A stretch of DNA of 64,000 nucleotides from assembly GCF_048564905.1 (NCBI RefSeq), contig NC_133002.1, positions 25,472,501 through 25,536,500 of the forward strand. The letters are read 5' to 3'. Numbering within the stretch: position 1 is the first letter of the stretch; each line of letters begins with the position of its first letter. A program made the position numbers and the translations under genes. Under the pieces are notes generated by a model. The model saw only the letters and a list, made by a program, of their open reading frames with translations, had not been told where the DNA came from and did not search any database. Below are positions 26,545-40,500 of the stretch, one piece after another. Source of the DNA: Vicugna pacos. Taxonomy: Eukaryota > Chordata > Mammalia > Artiodactyla > Camelidae.

Positions 26545-29500
26545 GTTCTGAGACATAAGTGTGTGTGAAAGCCGTCCTTCACCTAGATTGAAGGGAACAC
26601 AAAGTTTCTTTTCAGTTGCAACTCCAATCCATACATATATATGGGGAGGTACAAGCTCCAACCCGGCTTTACAGTGAAAACGGCAGGCACTTCAAACTGG
26701 CACTAGGAAACAGACTGAGAAACCAGAGTAAGTGTTTCTCCTGCAACCCGTTCCCTTTGTGCTGGATGAAGGAAGGTCTCTCCACATGCTCAGTTCTGAG
26801 AGATAAGTGTGTGTGAAAGCCGTCCTTCACCGAGCTTGAAGGGAACACAAAGTTTCTTTTCAGTTGCAAACTTCAATCCATACATATATATGGGGAGGTA
26901 CAAGCTCCAACTCGATTTTACAGTGAAAACGGCAGGCACTTCTGACCGGCACTAGGAAACAGACTGAGAAACTAGAGTCAGTGTTTCTCCTGCAAACCGT
27001 TCCCATTGTGCTGGATGAACGAACGTCTCTCCACATGCTCAGTTCTGAGAGATAAGTGTGTGTGAATGCAGTCCTTCACCTAGCTTGAAGGGAACACAAA
27101 GTTTCTTTTCAGTTGCAAACACCATTCCATACATATATATGGGGAGGTACAAGCTCCAACTCGGTTTTACATTGAAAACGGCAGGCACTTCAAGCCGGCA
27201 CTAGGAAACAGACTGAGGAAACAGAGTCAGTGTTTCCCTGCAACCCGTTCCCTTTGTGCTGGATGAACGAACGTCTCTCCACATGCTCAGTTCTGAGAGA
27301 TAAGTGTGTGTGAAAGCCGTCCTTCAACTAGCTTGAAGGGAACACAAAGTTTCTTTTCAGTTGCAAAATCCACTCCATACATATATATGGGGAGGTACAA
27401 GCTCCAACTCGGTTTTACAGTGAAAACGGCAGGCACTTCAAACCGGCACTAGGAAACAGACTGAGAAACCAGAGTCAGTGTTTCTCCTGCAAACCTTTCC
27501 CTTTGTGCTGGATGAACGAACGTCTCTCCACATGCTCAGTTCTGAGAGATAAGTGTGTGTGAAAGCCGTCCTTCAACTAGCTTGAAGGGAACACAAAGTT
27601 TCTTTTCAGTTGCAAACCCCACTCCATACTTATATATGGGGAGGTACAAGCTCCAACTCGGCTTTACATTGAAAACGGCAGGCACTTCATACCGGCACTA
27701 GGTAACACATTGAGAAACCATAGTAAGTGTTTCTCCTGCAACCCGTTCCATTTGTGCTGGATGAACGAACGTCTCTCCACATGCTCAGTTCTGAGAGATA
27801 AGTGTGTGTGAAAGCCGTCCTTCACATAGCTTGAAGGGAACACAAAGTTTCTTTTCAATTGCCAACTCCACTCCATACATATATTTGGGGAGGAACAAGC
27901 TCCAACTCGGTTTTACAGTGAAAACGGCAGGCACTTCAAACCGGCACTAGGAAACAGACTGAGAAACCAGAGTCAGTGTTTCCCTGCAACCCGTTCCCTT
28001 TGTGCTGGATGAACGAACGTCCCTCCACATGCTCAGTTCAGAGAGATAAGTGTGTGTGAAAGCCGTCCTTCACCTAGCTTGAAGGGAACACAAAGTTTCT
28101 TTTCAGTTGCAAACCCCAATCCATACATATATATGGGGAGGTACAAGCTCCAACTCGGTTTTACAGTGAAAACGGCAGGCACTTCAAACCGGCACTAGGA
28201 AACAGCCTGAGATACCAGAGTCAGTGTTTCTCCTGCAACCCGTTCCCTTTGTGCTGGATGAACGAACGTCTCTCCACATGCTCAGTTCTGAGAGATAAGT
28301 GTGTGTGAAAGCCTTACTTCAACTAGCTTGAAGGGAACACAAAGTTTCTTTTCAGTTGCAAACTCCACTGCATACATATATATGGGGAGGTACAAGCTTC
28401 AACTCGGTTTTACAGTGAAATCGGCAGGCACTTCAATCCGGCACTAGGAAACAGACTGAGAAACCAGAGTAAGGGTTTCTCCTGCAACCCGTTCCCTTTG
28501 TGCTGGATCAACGAACGTCTCTCCACATGCTCAATTCTGAGAGATAAGTGTGTGTGAAAGCCGTCCTTCACCTAGCTTGAAGGGAACACAAAGTTTCTTT
28601 TCAGTTGTAAACCCCAATCCATACATATATATGGGGAGGTACAAGCTCCAACTCGGTTTTACAGTGAAAACGGCAGGCACTTCAAACCGGCACTAGGAAA
28701 CAGCCTGAGATACCAGAGTCAGTGTTTCTCCTGCAACCCGTTCCCTTTGTGCTGGATGAACGAACGTCTCTCCACATGCTCAGTTCTGAGACATAAGTGT
28801 GTGTGAAAGCCGTCCTTCACCTGGATTGAAGGGAACACAAAGTTTCTTTTCAGTTGCAAACTCCAATCCATACATATATTTGGGGAGGTACAAGCTCCAA
28901 CCCGGCTTTACAGTGAAAACGGCAGGCACTTCAAACTGGCACTAGGAAACAGACTGAGAAACCAGAGTAAGGGTTTCTCCTGCAACCCGTTCCATTTGTG
29001 CTGGATGAACGAACGTCTCTCCACATGCTCAGTTCTGAGAGATAAGTGTGTGTGAAAGCCGTCCTTCACCTGGCTTGAAGGGAACACAAAGTTTCTTTTC
29101 AGTTGCAAACTTCAATCCATACGTATATATGGGGAGATACAAGCTCCAACTCGGTTTTACAGTGAAAACGGCAGGCACTTCAAACCGGCACTAGGAAACA
29201 GACTGAGAAACTAGAGTCAGTGTTTCTCCTGCAAACCGTTCCCTTTGTGCTGGATGAACGAACGTCTCTCCACATGCTCAGTTCTGAGAGATAAGTGTGT
29301 GTGAAAGCCGTCCTTCACCTAGCTTGAAGAGAACACAAAGTTTCTTTTCAGTTGCAAACCCCATTCCATACATATATATGGGGAGGTACAAGCTCCAACT
29401 CGGTTTTACATTGAAAACGGCAGGCACTTCAAACCGGCACTAGGAAACAGACTGAGAAACCAGAGTCAGTGTTTCCCTGCAACCCGTTCCCTTTGTGCTG

Positions 29501-32500
29501 GATGAACGAACGTCTCTCCACATGCTCAGTTCTGAGAGATAAGTGTGTGTGAAAGCCGTCCTTCACCTAGCTTGAAGGTAACACAAAGTTTCTTTTCAGT
29601 TGCAAAATACACTCCATACATATATATGGGGAGGTACAAGCTCCAACTCGGTTTTACAGTGAAAACGGCAGGCACTTCAAACCGGCACTAGAAACAGACT
29701 GAGAAACCAGAGTCAGTGTTTCTCCTGCAAACCTTTCCCTTTGTGCTGGATGAACGAACGTCTCTCCACATGCTCAGTTCTGAAAGATAAGTGTGTGTGA
29801 AAGCCGTCCTTCAACTAGCTTGAAGGGAACACAAAGTTTCTTTTCAGTTGCAAACCCCACTCCATACATATATATGGGGAGGTACAAGCTCCAACTCGGC
29901 TTTACATTGAAAATGGCAGGCACTTCATACCGGCACTAGGTAACACACTGAGAAACCATAGTAAGTGTTTCTCCTGCAACCCGTTCCATTTGTGCTGGAT
30001 GAACGAACGTCTCTCCACATGCTCAGTTCTGAGAGATAAGTGTGTGTGAAAGCCGTCCTTCACCTAGCTTGAAGGTAACACAAAGTTTCTTTTCAATTGC
30101 CAACTCCACTCCATACATATATTTGGTGAGGAACAAGCTCCAACTCGGTTTTACAGTGAAAACGGCAGGCACTTCAAACCGGCACTAGGAAACAGACTGA
30201 GAAACCAGAGTCAGTGTTTCCCTGCAACCCGTTCCCTTTGTGCTGGATGAACGAACGTCCCTCCACATGCTCAGTTCTGAGAGATAAGTGTGTGTGAAAG
30301 CCGTCCTTCACATAGCTTGAAGGGAACACAAAGTTCTTTTCAGTTGCAAACCCCACTCCATACATATATATGGGGATGTACAAGTTCCAACTCGGATTTA
30401 AAGTGAAAAAAGCAGGCACTTCAGACCGGCACTAGGAAACAGACTGAGAAACCAGAGTCAGTGTTTCCCTGCAACCCGTTCACGTTGTGCTGGATGAACG
30501 AACGTCTCTCCACATGCTCAGTTCTGAGAGATAAGTGTGTGTGATAGCCGTCCTTCACCTAGCTTGAAGGGAACACAAAGTTTCTTTTCAGTTGCAAAAT
30601 CCACTCCATACATATATATGGGGAGGTACAAGCTCCAACTCGGTTTTACAGTGAAAACGGCAGGCACTTCAAACCGACCCTAGGAAATACACTGAAAAAC
30701 CAGAGTCAGTGTTTCTCCTGCAACCCGTTCCCTTTGTGCTGGATAAACGAACGGTCTCCACATGCTCAGTTCTGAGAGATAAGTGTGTGTGAAAGCCGTC
30801 CTTCACCTAGCTTGAAGGGAACACAAAGTTTCTTTTCAGTTGCAAACCCCAATCCATACATATATATGGGGAGGTACAAGCTCCAACTCGGTTTTACAGT
30901 GAAAACGGCAGGCACTTCAATCCGGCACTAGGAAACAGACTGAGAAACCAGAGTCAGTGTTTCTCCTGCAACCAGTTCCCTTTGTGCTGGATGAACGAAC
31001 GTCTCTCCACATGCTCAGTTCTGAGAGATAAGTGTGTGTGAAAGCCTTACTTCAACTAGCTTGAAGGGAACACAAAGTTTCTTTTCAGTTGCAAACTCCA
31101 CTGCATACATATATATGGGGAGGTACAAGCTTCAACTCGGTTTTACAGTGAAAACGGCAGGCACTTCAATCCGGCACTAGGAAACAGACTGAGAAACTAG
31201 AGTAAGGGTTTCTCCTGCAACCCGTTCCCTTTGTGCTGGATCAACGAACGTCTCTCCACATGCTCAATTCTGAGAGATAAGTGTGTGTGAAAGCCGTCCT
31301 TCACCTAGCTTGAAGGGAACACAAAGTTTCTTTTCAGTTGTAAACCCCAATCCATACATATATATGGGGAGGTACAATCTCCAACTCTCTTTTAGAGTGA
31401 AAACGGCAGGCACTTCAAACTGGCACTAGGAAACAGACTGAGAAACCAGAGTAAGGGTTTCTCCTGCAACCCGTTCCATTTGTGCTGGATGAACGAACGT
31501 CTCTCCACATGCTCAGTTCTGAGAGATAAGTGTGTGTGAAAGCCGTCCTTCACCTAGCTTGAAGGGAACACAAAGTTTCTTTTCAGTTGCAAACTTCAAT
31601 CCATACATATATATGGGGAGGTACAAGCTCCAACTCGGTTTTACAGTGAAAACGGCAGGCACTTCAAACCGGCACTAGGAAACAGACTGAGAAACTAGAG
31701 TCAGTGTTTCTCCTGCAAACCGTTCCCTTTGTGCTGGATGAACGAACGTCTCTCCACATGCTCAGTTCTGAGAGATAAGTGTGTGTGAAAGCCGTCCTTC
31801 ACCTAGCTTGAAGGGAACACAAAGTTTCTTTTCAGTTGCAAACCCCATTCCATACATATATATGGGGAGGTACAAGCTCCAACTCGGTTTTACATTGAAA
31901 ACGGCAGGCACTTCAAACCGGCACTAGGAAACAGACTGAGAAACCTGAGTCAGTGTTTCCCTGCAACCCGTTCCCTTTGTGCTGGATGAACGAACGTCTC
32001 TCCACATGCTCAGTTCTGAGAGATAAGTGTGTGTGAAAGCCGTCCTTCACCTAGCTTGAAGGGAACACAAAGTTTCTTTTCAGTTGCAAAATACACTCCA
32101 TACATATATATGGGGAGGTACAAGCTCCAACTCGGTTTTACAGTGAAAACGGCAGGCACTTCAAACCGGCACTAGGAAACAGACTGAGAAACCAGAGTCA
32201 GTGTTTCTCCTGCAAATCTTTCCCTTTGTGCTGGATGAACGAACGTCTCTCCACATGCTCATTTCTGAGAGATAATTGTGTGTGAAAGCCGTCCTTCACA
32301 TAGCTTGAAGGGAACACAAAGTTCTTTTCAGTTGCAAACCCCACTCCATACATATATATGGGGAGGTACAAGCTTCAACTCGGGTTTACAGTGAAAAAAG
32401 CAGGCACTTCAAACCGGCACTAGGAAACAGACTGAGAAACCAGAGTCAGTGTTTCCCTGCAACCCGTTCACTTTGTGCTGGATGAACGAACGTCTCTCCA

Positions 32501-34539
32501 CATGCTCAGTTCTGAGAGATAAGTGTGTGTGAAAGCCGTCCTTCACCTAGCTTGAAGGGAACACAAAGTTTCTTTTCAGTTGCAAAATCCACTCCATACA
32601 TATATATGGGGAGGTACAAGCTCCAACTCGGATTTATAGTGAAAACGGTAGGCACTTCAAAACGACACTAGGAAATACACTGAAAAACCAGAGTCAGTGT
32701 TTCTCATGCAACCCGTTCCCTTTGTGCTGGATGAACGAACGCTCTCCACATGCTCAGTTCTGAGAGATTAGTGTGTGTGAAAGCCGTCCTTCACCTAGCT
32801 TGAAGGGAACACAAAGTTTCTTTTCAGTTGCAAACCCCAATCCATACATATATATGGGGAGGTACAAGCTCCAACTCGGTTTTACAGTGAAAACGACAGG
32901 CACATCAAACAGGCACTAGGAAACAGACTGAGAAACCAGAGTCGGTGTTCCTCCTTCAACCCGTTCTATTTGTGCTGGATGAACGAACGTCTCTCCACAT
33001 GCTCAGTTCTGAGAGATAAGTGTGTGTGAAAGCCGTCCTTCACCTAGCTTGAAGGGAACACAAAGTTTCTTTTCAGTTACAAACCCCACTCCATAAATAT
33101 ATATGAGGAGGTACAAGCTCCAACTCGGTTTTACAGTGAAAACGGCAGGCACATCAAACCGGCACTAGGAAACAGACTGAGAAACCAGAGCCACTGTTCC
33201 TCCTGCAACCCGTTCCGTTTGTGCTGGATGAATGAACGTCTCTCCACTTGCTCAGTTCTGAGAGATAAGTGTGTGTGAAAGCCGTCCTTCACCTAGCTTG
33301 AAGGGAACACAAAGTTTCTTTTCAGTTGCAAACTCCACTCCATACATATATATGGGGAGGTACAAGCTCCAACACGGTTTTACAGTGAAAAAGGCAGGCA
33401 CTTCAAACCGGCACTAGGAAACAGACTGAGAAACCAGAGTCAGTGTTTCTCCTGCAACCCGTTCCCTTTGTGCTGGATGAACGAACGTCTCTCCACATGC
33501 TCAGTTTTGAGAGATAAGTGTGTGTGAAAGCCGTCCTTCACTTATCTTGAAGGGAACACAAAGTTTTTTTTCAGTTGCAAACTCCACTCCATACATATAT
33601 ATGGGGGGGTACAAGCTCCAACTCGGTTTTACAGTGAAAACGGCAGGCACTTCAAACCGGCACTAGGAAACAGACTGAGAAACCAGAGTAAGGGTTTTTC
33701 CTGCAACCCGTTCCCTTTGTGCTGGATGAACGAACGTCTCTCCACATGCTCATTTCTGAAAGATAAGTGTGTGTGAAAACCGTCCTTCACCTAGCTTGAA
33801 GGGAACACTAAGTTTCTTTTCAGTTGCAAATTCCACTCCATACATATATATGGGGAGGTACAAGCTCAAACTCGGTTTTACAGTGAAAACGGCAGGCACT
33901 TCAAACCGGCACTAGGAAACAGACTGAGAAACCAGAGTCTGTGTTTCTACTGCAACCCGTTCCCTTTGTGATGGATGAACGAACGTCTCTGCACATGCTC
34001 AGTTCTGAGAGATAAGTGTGTGTGAAAGCCGTCCTTCACCTAGCTTGAAGGGAACACAAAGTTTCTTTTCAGTTGCAAACTCCACTCCATACATATATAT
34101 GTGGAGGTACAAGCTCCAACTAGGTTTTACAGTGAAAACGGCAGGCACTTCAAACCGGCACTAGGAAACAGACTGAGAATCCAGAGTAAGGGTTTCTCCT
34201 TCAACCCGTTCCCTTTGTGCTGGATTAACGAACGTCTCTCCACATGCTCAGTTCTGAGAGATAAGTGTGTGTGAAAGCCGTCCTTCAACTAGCTTGAAGG
34301 GAACGCAAAGTTTCTTTTCAGTTGCAAACTCCACTCCATACATATATATGGGGAGGTACAAGCTCCAACTCGGTTTTACAGTGAAAACGGCAGGCACTTC
34401 AAACCGGCACTAGGAAACAGACTGAGAAACCAGAGTAAGGGTTTCTCCTGCAACCCATTCCCTTTGTGCTGGATGAAAGAACGTCTCTCCACATGCTCAG
34501 TTCTGAGAGATAAGTGTGTGTGAAAGCCGTCCTTCAGCT
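26545..34539. repeat. Interleaved 8-, 9- and 10/11-monomer spacings
   Basis: About 26545-28090 matches 28784-30329 at offset 2239 (9 monomers minus 2 bp). Marks are caacccggc, caaactggc, actagagtcag, ccattccatac, ttacattgaaaac, tttccctgc, cttcataccgg with gtaacaca, tttcaattgcc and tatttgg. About 28311-28650 matches 31044-31380 at offset 2733 (gccttacttc, cactgcatac, aagcttcaac), followed by matches at 2484 (actagagtcag at 29.2/31.7 kb). About 30318-30880 matches 32306-32868 at offset 1988 (cacatagc, agttctttt, aaaaaagcagg, gaaatacactgaaaaac). From about 32.9 to 34.5 kb the monomers instead resemble 0.5-2.9 kb. No gene was found. Confidence 0.82.
26775..31130. repeat. Long-range duplicate of 55131-59488 (offset about 28.36 kb)
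   Basis: About 4.36 kb (17.5 monomers) recurs at offset 28356-28357. Shared marks include cttcaccgagc, cttctgaccgg, gtgaatgcagtcc, cttcaagccgg with gaggaaacag, cttcataccgg, gtcagtgtttccctgc, cagcctgagatacc, gccttacttc, ggatcaacg, acctggattg, catacgtatatatgg with gagatac, aaatacactcc, and ggataaacgaacggtctcc. The two copies differ at scattered single bases. The match begins at about 26775/55131 and ends at about 31132/59489 (aagcttcaac against aagctccaac). Confidence 0.87.
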
Positions 34540-37500
34540 AGCTTGAAGGGAACACATAGTTTCTTTTCAGTTGCAAACTCCACTCCATACATATGTATGG
34601 GGAGGTACAAACTCCAACTCGGTTTTACAGTGAAAACGGCAGGCACTTGAAACCTGCACTAAGTAACACACTGAAAAATCAGAGACTGTGTTTCTCCTGC
34701 AACCCGTTCCCTTTGTGCTGGATGAACGAACGTCTCTCCACATGCTCAGTTCTGAGAGATAATTGTGTGTGAAAGCCGTACTTCAACTAGCTTGAAGGTA
34801 ACCGAAAGTTTTTTTCAGTTGCAAACCCCACTCCATAAATATATATGGGGAGGTACAAGCTCCAACTCGGATTTACAATGAAAAAGGCAGGCACTTCAAA
34901 CTGGCACTAGGAAACAGACTGAGAAACCAGAGTAATGGTTTCTCCTGCAAACCGTTCCCTTTGTGCTGGATGAAAGAACGTCTCTCCACATGCTCAGTTC
35001 TGAGAGATAAGCGTGTGTGAAAGCCGTCCTTCACCTAGCTTGAAGGGAACACAAAGTTTCTTTTCAGTTGCAAACTCCACTCCATACATATATATGGGGA
35101 GGTACAAGCTCCAACTCGGTTTTACAGTGAAAAAGGCAGGCACTTCAAACCGGCACTAGGAAACAGACTGAGAAACCAGAGTCAGCGTTTCTCCTGCAAC
35201 CCTTTCCATTTGTGCTGGATGAACGAACGTCTCTCCACATGCTCAGTTCTGAGAGATAAGTGTGTGTGAAAGCCGTACTTCAACTAGCTTGAAGGGAACA
35301 CAAAGTTTCTTTTCAGTTGCAAACTCCCCTCCATACATATATATGGGGAGGTGCAAGCTCCAACTCGATTTTACAGTGAAAACGGCAGGCACTTCAAACC
35401 GGCACTAGGAAACAGACTGAGAAACCAGAATAAGGGTTTCTCCTGCAACCCGTTCCCTTTGTGCTGGATGAACGAACGTCTCTCCACATGCTCAGTTGTG
35501 AGAGTTAAGTGTGTTTGAAAACCGTCCTTCAACTAGCTTGAAGGGAACACAAAGTTTCTTTTCAGTTGTCAACTCCATACATATATATGGGTGGTACAAG
35601 TTCCAACTCGGTTTAACAGTGAAAACTACAGGCACTTCAAACCGGCACTAGGAAACAGACTGAGAAACCAGAGTAAGGGTTTCTCCTGCAACCCGTTCCC
35701 TTTGTGCTGGATGAACGAACGTCTCTCCACATGCTCAGTTCTGAGAGATAATTGTGTGTGAAAGCCGTACTTCAACTAGCTTGACGGGAACACAAAGTTT
35801 CTTTTCAGTTGCAAACTCCACTCCATACATATATATGGGGGGGTACAAGCTCCAACTCGGTTTTACAGTAAAAACGGCTGGCACTTGAAACCGGCACTAG
35901 GTAACACACTGAGAAATCAGAGTCAGTGTTGCCCCTGCAAACCGTTCCCTTTGTGCTGGATGAACGAACGTCTCTCCACATGCTCAGTTCTGAGAGATAA
36001 GTGTGTGTGAAAGCCGTACTTCAACTAGCTTGAAGGGAACACAAAGTTTCTTTTAAGTTGCAAACACCACTCCATACATATATATGGGGAGGTACAAGTA
36101 CCAACACGGTTTTACAGTGAAAACGGCAGGCACTTCAAACCGGCACAAGGAAACAGACTGAGAAACCAGAGTAAGGGTTTCTCCTGCAACCCGTTCCCTT
36201 TGTGCTGGATGAACGAACGTCTCTCCACATGCTAGGTTCTGAGAGATATGTGTGTGTGAAAGCCGTCCTTCACCTAGCTTGAAGGGAACACAAAGTTCTT
36301 CTCAGTTGAAAACTCCAATCCATACATATATATGGGGAGGTACAAGCTCCAACTCGGTTTTACAGTGAAAACGGCAGGCACTTCAAACCGGCACTAGGAA
36401 ACAGACTGAGAAATCAGAGTAAGGGTTTCCCCTGCAACCCGTTCCCTTTGTGCTGGATGAACGAACGTCTCTCCACATGCTCAGTTCTGAGAGATAAGTG
36501 TGTGTGAAAGCCGTCCTTCACCTAGCTTGACGGGAACACAAAGTTTCTTTTCAGTTGCAAACTCGACTCCATACATATATATGGGGGGGTACAAGCTCGA
36601 ACTCGGTTTTACAGTGAAAAAGGCAGGCACTTCAAACCGGCAGTAGGAAACAGACTGAGAAACCAGAGTAAGGGTTTTTCCTGCAATCCTTTCTCTTTGT
36701 GCTGGATGAACGAACGTCTCTCTACATGCTATGTTCTGAGAGATATGTGTGTGTGTAAACCGCCTTCACCTAGCTTGAAGGGAACACAAAGTTTCTTTTC
36801 AGTTGCAAACTCCACTCCATACATATATATGGGGAGGTACAAGCTCCAACTCGGTTTTACAGTGAAAACGGCAGGCACTTCAAACCGGCACTAGGAAACA
36901 GACTGAGAAACCAGAGTAAGTGTTTCTCTTGCAACCCGTTCCCTTTGTGCTGGATGAACGAACGTCTCTCCACATGCTCAGTTCTAAGAGAAAAGTGAGT
37001 ATGAAAGCCGTCCTTCACCTAGCTTGAAGGGAACACAAAGTTTCTTTTCTGTTGTAAACTCCACTCCATACATATATATGGGGAGGTACAAGCTCCAACT
37101 CGGTTTTACAGTGAAAACGGCAGGCAATTCAAACCGAGACTAGGAAACAGACTTTGAAACCAGAGTAAGGGTTTCTCCTGCAACCCGTTCCATTTGTGCT
37201 GGATGAACGAACGTCTCTCCACATGCTCAGTTCTGAGAGATAATTGTGTGTGAAAGCCGTACTTCAACTAGCTTGAAGGGAACACAAAGTTTGTTTTCAG
37301 TGGCAAAATCCACTCCATACATATATATGGGGAGGTACAAGCTCCAACTCGGTTTTGCAGTGAAATCTGCAGGCACTTCAAACCGGCACTAGGAAACAGA
37401 CTGAGAAACCAGAGTAAGGGTTTCTCCTGCAACCCGTTCCCTTTGTGCTGGATGAACGAACGTCTCTCCACATGCTCAGTTCTGAGAGAAAAGTGTGTGT

Positions 37501-40500
37501 GAAAGCCGTCCTTCACCTAGCTTGAAGGGAACACAAATTTTCTTTTCAGTTGCAAACTCCAATCCATACATATATATGGGGAGGTACAAGCTCCAACTCG
37601 GTTTTACAGTGAAAACGGCAGGCACTTCAAACCGGCACTAGGAAACAGACTGAGAAATCAGAGTTAGTATTTGTCCTGCAACACGTTCCCTTTGTGCTGG
37701 ATGAATGAACGTCTCTACACATGCTCAGTTCTGAGAGATAAGTGTGTGTGAAAGCCGTCCTTCACCTAGCTTGAAGGGAACACAAAGTTTCTTTTCAGTT
37801 GCAAACTCCACTCCATACATATATATGGGGAGGTACAAGCTCCAACTCGGTTTTACAGTGAAAACGGCAGGCACTTCAAACCGGCACTAGGAAACAGACT
37901 GAGAAAACCGAGTAAGGGTTTCTCCTGCAAACCGTTCCCTTTGTGCTGGATGAACTAACGTCTCTCCACATGCTCAGTTCTGAGAGATAAGTGTGTGTGA
38001 AAGCCGTCCTTCACCTAGCTTGAAGGGAACACAAAGTTTCTTTTCAGTTGCAAACCTCACTCCATACATATATATGGGGAAGTACAAGCTCCAACTCGGT
38101 TTTACAGTGAAATCCGCAGGCACTTTAAACCGGCACTACGAAACAGACTGAGAAGCCAGAGTCAGTGTTTCTCCTTCAACCCGTTCCCTTTGTACTGGAT
38201 GAACGAACGTCTCTGCACATGCTCAGTTCTGAGAGATAAGTGTGTGTGAAAGCCGTCCTTCACCTAGCTTGAAGGGAACACAAAGTTTCTTTTCAGTTGC
38301 AAACTCCACTCCATACATATATATGGGGAGGTACAAGCTCCAACTCGGCTTTACATTGAAAACGGCAGGCACTTCAAACCGGCACTAGGAAACAGACTGA
38401 GAAACCAGAGTATGGGTTTCTCCTGCAAACCGTTCCATTTGTGCTGGATGAACGAACGTCTCTCCACATGCTCAGTTCTGAGAGATAAGTGTGTGTGAAA
38501 GCCGTACTTCACCTAGATTGAAGGGAACACAAAGTTTCTTTTCAGTTGCAAACACCACTCCATACATATATATGGGGATGTACAAGCTCCAAATCGGTTT
38601 TACAGTGAAAACGGCAGGCACTTCAAACCGGCACTAGGAAACAGACTGAGAAATCAGAGTTAGTGTTTGTCCTGCAACAAGTTCCCTTTGTGCTGGATGA
38701 ATGAACGTCTCTCCACATGCTCAGTTCTGAGAGATAAGTGTGTGTGAAAGCCGTCCTTCACCTAGCTTGAAGGGAACACAAAGTTTATTTTCAGTTGCAA
38801 ACTCCACTCCATACATATATATGGGGAGGTACAAGCTCCAACTCGGTTTTACAGTGAAAACGGCAGGCACTTCAAACAGGCACTAGGAAACAGACTGAGA
38901 AACCAGAGTGATTGTTTCCCCTGCAACCTGTTCCCTTTGTGCTGGATGAACGAACGTCTCTCCACATGCTCAGTTCTGAGAGATAAGTGTATGTGAAAAC
39001 CGTCCTTCACCTAGCTTGAAGGGAACACAAAGTTTCTTTTCAGTTGCAAACCTCACTCCATACATATATATTGGGAAGTACAAGCTCCAACTCGGTTTTA
39101 CAGTGAAATCCGCAAGCACTTTAAACCGGCACTAGGAAACAGACTGAGAAGCCAGAGTCAGTGTTTCTCCTGCAACCCGTTCCCTTTGTGCTGGATGAAC
39201 GAACGTCTCTCCACATGCTCAGTCCTGAGAGATAAGTGTGTGTGAAAGCCGCCCTTCACCTAGCTTGAAGGGAACACAAAGTTTCTTTTCAGTTGCAAAC
39301 TCCACTCCATACATATATATGGGGAGGTACAAGCTCCAACTCGGTTTTACAGTGAAAACGGCAGGCACTTCAAACCGGCACTAGGAAACAGACTGAGAAA
39401 CCAGAGTAAGGGTTTCTCCTGCCAACCGTTCCCTTTGTGCTGGATGAACGAACGTCTCTCCACATGCTCAGTTCTGAGAGATAAGTGTGTGTGAAAGCCG
39501 TCCTTCACCTAGCTTGAAGGGAAATCAAAGTTTCTTTTCAGTTGCAAACCCCACTCCATACATATATATGGGGAGTAACAAGCTCCAAATCGGTTTTACA
39601 GTGAAAACGGTAGGCACTTCAAACCGGCACTAGGAACCAGACTGAGAAACCAGAGTAAGGGTTTGTCCTGCAACCCGTTCCCTTTGTGCTGAATGAACGA
39701 ACGTCTCTCCACATGCTCAGTTCTGAGAGATAAGTGAGTGTGAAAGCCGCCCTTCACCTAGCTTGAAGGGAACACAAAGTTTCTCTTAAGTTGCAAGCTC
39801 CAGTCCATACATATATATGGGGAGGTACAAGCTCCAACTCGGTTTTACTGTGATAACGGCAGGCACTTCAAACCGGCACTAGGAAACAGACTGAGAAACC
39901 AGAGTAAGGGTTTCTCCTGCAACCCGTTCCCTTTGTGCTGGATGAACGAACGTCTCTCCACATGCTCAGTTCTGAGAGAGAAGTGTGTGTGAAGGCCGTC
40001 CTTCACCTAGCTTGAAGGGAACACAAAGTTTCTTTACAGTTGCAAACTCCACTCCATAAATATATATGGGGAGGTAAAAGCTCCAAATCGGTTTAACAGT
40101 GAAAACGGCAGGCACTTCAAACCGACACTAGGAAACAGGCTGAGAAACCAGAGTAAGGGTTTCTCCTGCAACCCGTTCCCTTTGTGCTGGATGAAAGAAC
40201 GTCTCTCCACATGCTCAGCTCTGAGTGATAAGTGTGTGTGAAAGCCGTCCTTCACCTAGATTGAAGGGAACACAAAGTTTCTTTTCAGTTGCAAACTCCA
40301 CTCCATACATATATATGGGGAAGTACAAGCCCCAACTCGGTTTTACAGTGAAAACGGCAGGGACTTCAAACCGGCACTAGGAAACAGACTGAGAAACCAG
40401 AGTAAGGGTTTCTCCTGCAACCCGTTCCCTTTTGGCTGGATAAACGAACGTCTCTCCACATGCTCAGTTCTGAGAGATAAGTGAGTGTGAAAGCCGCCCT